DNA from: Fluviicola sp.
GTDB taxonomy: Bacteria; Bacteroidota; Bacteroidia; Flavobacteriales_D; Crocinitomicaceae
Assembly: GCA_029866325.1 (NCBI GenBank)
Contig: JARWZO010000005.1
Coordinates: 151,049 to 215,048 of the forward strand
Direction of reading: 5' to 3'
DNA: 64,000 nt
This document shows positions 61,053 to 64,000 of this stretch, piece after piece. The stretch's first letter is position 1; every line of letters begins with the position of its first letter. Under the pieces are notes generated by a model. It was given only the letters and a program-made list of their open reading frames with translations. It was not told where the DNA came from and searched no databases. The translations under genes were made by a program, and so were the position numbers.

Positions 61053-62456
61053 ATGGTTTTTGATAGAAAGATATTAGAGGTTAGAATCAGAGGAGAACAT
61101 GTTTGGTGGGAGAGTGGTCAAATTCCGTATTACAATTCGTTTAGTAAGCGAAGATATTACAAAGGGTTTTATTCTCAGATCAAACAAACGGTATTGCATC
61201 GTGCTGTTGTATTGATGGGACCGCGAAGAATTGGAAAAACAGTAATGATGTACCAAGCTATCCAAGATTTATTGGATGAAGGCATTGATGCAAAAAAGAT
61301 TCTTTATTTTAGTTTGGATACTCCGATTTTCACGAATGTTTCACTTGAAGAATTGATTGAAAAAGCCATTGAACCGAATGAAACCAAGATTGATGGGTGC
61401 TACATTTTTTTTGATGAGATTCAATACTTGAAGAATTGGGAGATACATTTGAAATCATTGGTCGATAAAAACCGAACCACGAAGTTTATAGCAAGTGGTA
61501 GTGCTGCTGCTGCTTTAAGAATGAAAAGTGTAGAAAGTGGTGCAGGAAGATTTACGGATTTTTTTCTACCTCCATTAACATTCGCCGAGTATATTGATTT
61601 GAATGGATATGATTCATTGTTAGAAGAAATTGAGGTTGAATTTGGGGGTCCAAGAAGGTTCTATAAAACCGATGATATAAAAGCGTTAAATCAACATTTT
61701 CAGGATTACATTAATTTTGGTGGATTTCCTGAAATTGCGCTGAATTCAGACAAAGTAAAGAACCCGGAACAGGTAATACAAAAAGATATAACCGATAAGG
61801 TAATAATGAAAGATTTACCTGGTTTGTTTGGAATAGAGAACACACTTGAACTGCAGCAATTCTTCAATGTACTTGCCTATAGAACCGGAGAAATACTGAA
61901 TTATAAGAATGTCTCTGAAGAAACGAATACCGATAACAAAACGGTGAAACGGTATATAGAGTATTTAGAATCAGCCTTTTTGATAAAAGTATTACATAGA
62001 GTTGATGTGACAGCCAAACGATTTAAAAACATCACTCAGTTTAAAGTCTATTTGACGAATCCAAGCCTATTTACAGGACTATTTGGGAAAATTGAAAGTA
62101 CAGATGAACGATTCCCACATCTGGTTGAAACTGCTGTGTTTGCCCAATACCTTCATAGAGAACATAATTTTTTGCGTTATGCCAACTGGAAGATAAATGA
62201 TAATGAAGGAGAGGTTGATTTGATTCAGTTAAGCCCGAATTTCCAAAAGGCCTATTGGGCATTAGAAGTGAAGTGGTCCGATTCTCCAAAGTCAGGAAAG
62301 TTGAGGTATTTTATGACGAAAAATAAAATTGAAAAGGGTGTGATTACTAGTAGAACAATTTTTAAAGATGAAAGTGATTTATTAGTTGTTCCAAATAGCA
62401 TTTATGCATATGTTGTCGGAAAAAACGCACTAGATAGTCTATACGACAACCTTTAA
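61053..62456 (+). CDS. DUF4143-type AAA ATPase (second copy)
   Basis: 467 residues. Walker A is GPRRIGKT (56-63) and Walker B is CYIFFDEIQYL (about 115-125); FIASGSAAAALRMKS follows. The C-terminal half has a DUF4143-type helix-turn-helix-like stretch (TDNKTVKRYIEYLESAFLIKVL) and the WKINDNEGEVDLIQLS ... WALEVKWSDSP ending, with Glu-x-Lys as in restriction-type nuclease folds. It is a distant homologue of the ATPase at 26358. The stop codon overlaps that of the YdeI-like gene by TTAA. The role is unknown. Confidence 0.88.
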   Translation: MVFDRKILEVRIRGEHVWWESGQIPYYNSFSKRRYYKGFYSQIKQTVLHRAVVLMGPRRIGKTVMMYQAIQDLLDEGIDAKKILYFSLDTPIFTNVSLEELIEKAIEPNETKIDGCYIFFDEIQYLKNWEIHLKSLVDKNRTTKFIASGSAAAALRMKSVESGAGRFTDFFLPPLTFAEYIDLNGYDSLLEEIEVEFGGPRRFYKTDDIKALNQHFQDYINFGGFPEIALNSDKVKNPEQVIQKDITDKVIMKDLPGLFGIENTLELQQFFNVLAYRTGEILNYKNVSEETNTDNKTVKRYIEYLESAFLIKVLHRVDVTAKRFKNITQFKVYLTNPSLFTGLFGKIESTDERFPHLVETAVFAQYLHREHNFLRYANWKINDNEGEVDLIQLSPNFQKAYWALEVKWSDSPKSGKLRYFMTKNKIEKGVITSRTIFKDESDLLVVPNSIYAYVVGKNALDSLYDNL

Positions 62457-62923
62457 TTTTCAATCAACTTTTCAATCCCTTCCGTCATCCGTTTCACCTT
62501 TGTTTCCTCTGTTTTGGCATCGTAAATCCAATCGATGAGCTGCTTTTGCGCACTTTGTGTTAATGCTAAAAATCGCTCATAAGCAGGTGGTTGCAATTGC
62601 ATACAAGCTATCCATTCTTCAGGCACGCCCAGCGGTCTGGTTTCACGATACAACACAATATGCACCATATCTCCGGCTTCTTTTTTAATCACTTTCCGGA
62701 TAGCGGCTTTTACCGGTAAAAACAAGGAACCATTGCCCATGGGCATGAGTTTGTAATGCGACAATTCATAACTATCGACACTCCCCCGAACGGTTGTCCA
62801 ACCAAAAGGTGTGTTCGCATCAGGTGAAATACCTGGAAGCGCAATGTATGTCCAGCCGCCTTTTCCTGCCATGCGCTCCAAGAGGTATTCTCCGTCAATT
62901 AAGGGTTTTTCGTTCGAGCTCAT
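62453..62923 (-). CDS. YdeI/OmpD-associated family protein with a DUF1905 domain
   Basis: The ATG at 62923 (MSSNEKPLIDGEYLLERMAGKGG) gives 156 residues; the frame is open upstream to 63016, but this region contains the rimP promoter on the other strand. Residues about 12-95 are DUF1905 (GWTTVRGSVDSYELSHYKLMPMGNGSLFLPVKAAIRK). The last 50 residues are the OmdA/YdeI helical domain (PPAYERFLALTQSAQKQLIDWIYDAKTEETKVKRM). The function is unknown; YdeI has been linked to bacteriocin and peptide tolerance. It converges on the ATPase and shares TTAA with it. Confidence 0.85.
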   Translation of the reverse strand: MSSNEKPLIDGEYLLERMAGKGGWTYIALPGISPDANTPFGWTTVRGSVDSYELSHYKLMPMGNGSLFLPVKAAIRKVIKKEAGDMVHIVLYRETRPLGVPEEWIACMQLQPPAYERFLALTQSAQKQLIDWIYDAKTEETKVKRMTEGIEKLIEN

Positions 62924-62968
62924 TCGGCTTCCGTTTTGGTTCAACAGCACTAAATTATTGTGAAAAAC

Positions 62969-62998
62969 TTGCAAATCAACTGAAAGTGCGTATATTTG
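62969..62998 (+). promoter_or_regulatory. Promoter of the rimP-nusA operon
   Basis: TTG (62969-62971), a 19-bp spacer and TATATTTG (62991-62998) give one of the best matches to the Bacteroidetes housekeeping consensus in the window. The predicted start lies near 63004, giving a leader of about 55 nt that contains the hairpin at 63028. Confidence 0.75.
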
Positions 62999-63027
62999 CA
63001 CTATTGAATTTAACATTGCATAAGAAC

Positions 63028-63052
63028 GAGGGGACGCAAGTCCCCTCTTTTT
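63028..63052 (+). terminator. Attenuator-like terminator in the rimP leader
   Basis: GAGGGGAC (63028-63035) pairs perfectly with GTCCCCTC (63040-63047) around a GCAA tetraloop, followed by TTTTT (63048-63052), 7 bp before the rimP ATG. Since the promoter is upstream, full-length transcripts must read through it. Confidence 0.85.
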
Positions 63053-63058
63053 ATACCC

Positions 63059-63532
63059 ATGATTACAAAGAAATTAGTAACTGAACTGGCGGAAGAACGC
63101 ATGAAGGAACGCGATAACGGATTGTTTATCGTGGAACTGACAATTAGTACCCGCAACGTGATTCGTTTGGAATTAGACAAACACAATGGCGGGGTGACCG
63201 TTGAAGATTGTGTTTCCGTATCACGCAACATCGAGCACAACCTCGACCGCGAAGAGCAAGATTTTGAATTGCATGTTTCTTCTGCAGGATTGGATAAGCC
63301 ATTGCGTGTGCATGCCCAATACGTGAAAAACATCGGTCGCAGCTTGGAAGTGAAAACCGCAGCAGGTGACACCGAAGGCAAACTCACTGAAGTAAAAGCC
63401 GAAAGCATCGTATTGGAACGCGAAGAAAAGCAGTTGCTTGAAGGAAAAAAGAAAAAAGAAACAGTGGTTATTCAAGAAGAGTTGCCATTTGTCGACATAA
63501 TAGAAGCAAGAGTAATTATTTCATTTAAATAA
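63059..63532 (+). CDS. rimP: Ribosome maturation factor RimP
   Basis: 157 residues, cytosolic, needed for 30S subunit maturation. The N-terminal domain contains GLFIVELTISTRNVIRLELDKHNGGVTVEDCVSVSRNIEHNLD, the family's conserved strand-helix block, followed by ELHVSSAGLDKPLR with the invariant S[PA]GLDRPL-type motif. The C-terminal Sm-like domain is Lys/Glu-rich. It lies 7 bp before nusA, the usual rimP-nusA order. Confidence 0.96.
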   Translation: MITKKLVTELAEERMKERDNGLFIVELTISTRNVIRLELDKHNGGVTVEDCVSVSRNIEHNLDREEQDFELHVSSAGLDKPLRVHAQYVKNIGRSLEVKTAAGDTEGKLTEVKAESIVLEREEKQLLEGKKKKETVVIQEELPFVDIIEARVIISFK

Positions 63533-63539
63533 ATAAGCC

Positions 63540-64000
63540 ATGAACAGCTTGGAATTGGTAGATTCGTTTTCGGAGTTTAAAGAACTCAAAAGCATCGACA
63601 AACAAACGATGCAGCATGTATTGGAAGACGTATTTCGTGCAATGTTGAAGAAAAAATTCAACACCGATGAGCACATCGATGTCATTGTGAATATTGACAA
63701 AGGTGACGTTCAGATTTTTGTGAATAAAGAGATTGTAGCCGACGGTGAAGTAGAAGATTCGAATACCGAAATCGCCTACTCTGACGCGATTAAAATTGAA
63801 CCCGATTTCGAAATTGGTGAAGAAGTTTCCGAGGAATTCCGTTTCAATGATTTCGGTCGTCGTAACATCTTGGCACTTCGTCAAAACCTGATTTCACGTA
63901 TTCTTGAATTGGAGAAAGATCACCTTTACAAGAAATACAAAGAGCGTATCGGAGAAATCATTACAGGCGAGGTTTACCAGGTTTGGAAGAAAGAAATCAT
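63540..64000 (+). CDS. nusA: Transcription termination/antitermination factor NusA (3' partial)
   Basis: The first 153 codons are present; the gene runs off the right edge. MNSLELVDSFSEFKELKSID and FGRRNILALRQNLISRILELEKDHLYKKYKERIGEIITGEVY are the N-terminal RNAP-binding domain and the start of the S1 domain. The position directly after rimP supports the call. NusA slows and modulates RNA polymerase at pauses and terminators, so the hairpin in the shared leader could be an autoregulatory target. Confidence 0.96.
   Translation, partial: MNSLELVDSFSEFKELKSIDKQTMQHVLEDVFRAMLKKKFNTDEHIDVIVNIDKGDVQIFVNKEIVADGEVEDSNTEIAYSDAIKIEPDFEIGEEVSEEFRFNDFGRRNILALRQNLISRILELEKDHLYKKYKERIGEIITGEVYQVWKKEI

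Overview
The window looks like chromosomal DNA of a Bacteroidetes bacterium, most likely a member of the Flavobacteriales related to Fluviicola/Crocinitomicaceae. The evidence is indirect: many genes have a TAnnTTTG -7 box and no Shine-Dalgarno sequence; three exported proteins end in a type IX secretion (T9SS) sorting domain; and the gene complement is typical of the group (bifunctional PGI/PMI, class Ia NrdAB, a caa3-type oxidase assembly block with two SCO proteins and DUF420, YtxH and lmo0937-type small proteins). The species call is inference.

Layout. 1-8.3 kb: a membrane-protein tail, PGI/PMI, an acyl-CoA thioesterase, a kelch-like exported protein and a 1449-residue modular T9SS cargo. 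8.3-8.9 kb: a gene-free block of nested hairpins that looks like a mobile or REP-like element. 8.9-21.6 kb: ispD, small membrane proteins and lipoproteins, a LytTR regulator, a serine hydrolase, a probable LCIB-type (theta) carbonic anhydrase homologue, a cytosolic lipase among exported proteins, and an initiator tRNA with decayed copies of its 3' end beside it. 21.7-26.2 kb: small exported or membrane proteins, era and der. 26.2-32.2 kb: a DUF4143-type ATPase behind a 32-bp-periodic palindrome array, then a minus-strand set of asnS, rpoN, a PAP2-like protein and an MBL hydrolase. 32.2-36.0 kb: a probable minus-strand operon of lmo0937-type protein, YtxH, GH130, GT4 and a small protein. 36.3-39.8 kb: nrdB-nrdA. 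40.2-48.6 kb: comF-like, VIT1-like, a tandem ice-binding T9SS protein, a DUF1304 pseudogene, cysQ and two outer-membrane proteins. 48.9-54.2 kb: cyoE, two CoxIII-like subunits, CoxIV, two SCO proteins and DUF420. 54.5-60.8 kb: an exported X-Pro-peptidase-like hydrolase, a membrane protein, purQ, purD and a CorC/HlyC-type protein. 61-62.9 kb: a second DUF4143-type ATPase and a YdeI-like protein. 63-64 kb: rimP-nusA, running off the end.

The most interesting signal is shared by the two unlinked DUF4143-type ATPase genes. Both have the palindrome GGATTGTAATCC in front of them (three full copies at exactly 32-bp spacing at the first locus; in the promoter spacer at the second). Both end with a stop codon overlapping, by four palindromic bases (CTAG or TTAA), the stop codon of a convergent neighbour. 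The second also lies beside a truncated 3' end of a paralogue of its neighbour. This suggests a regulated, mobile gene module that lands at gene ends. A second layer is a set of intergenic inverted repeats, each built from its own low-complexity vocabulary.
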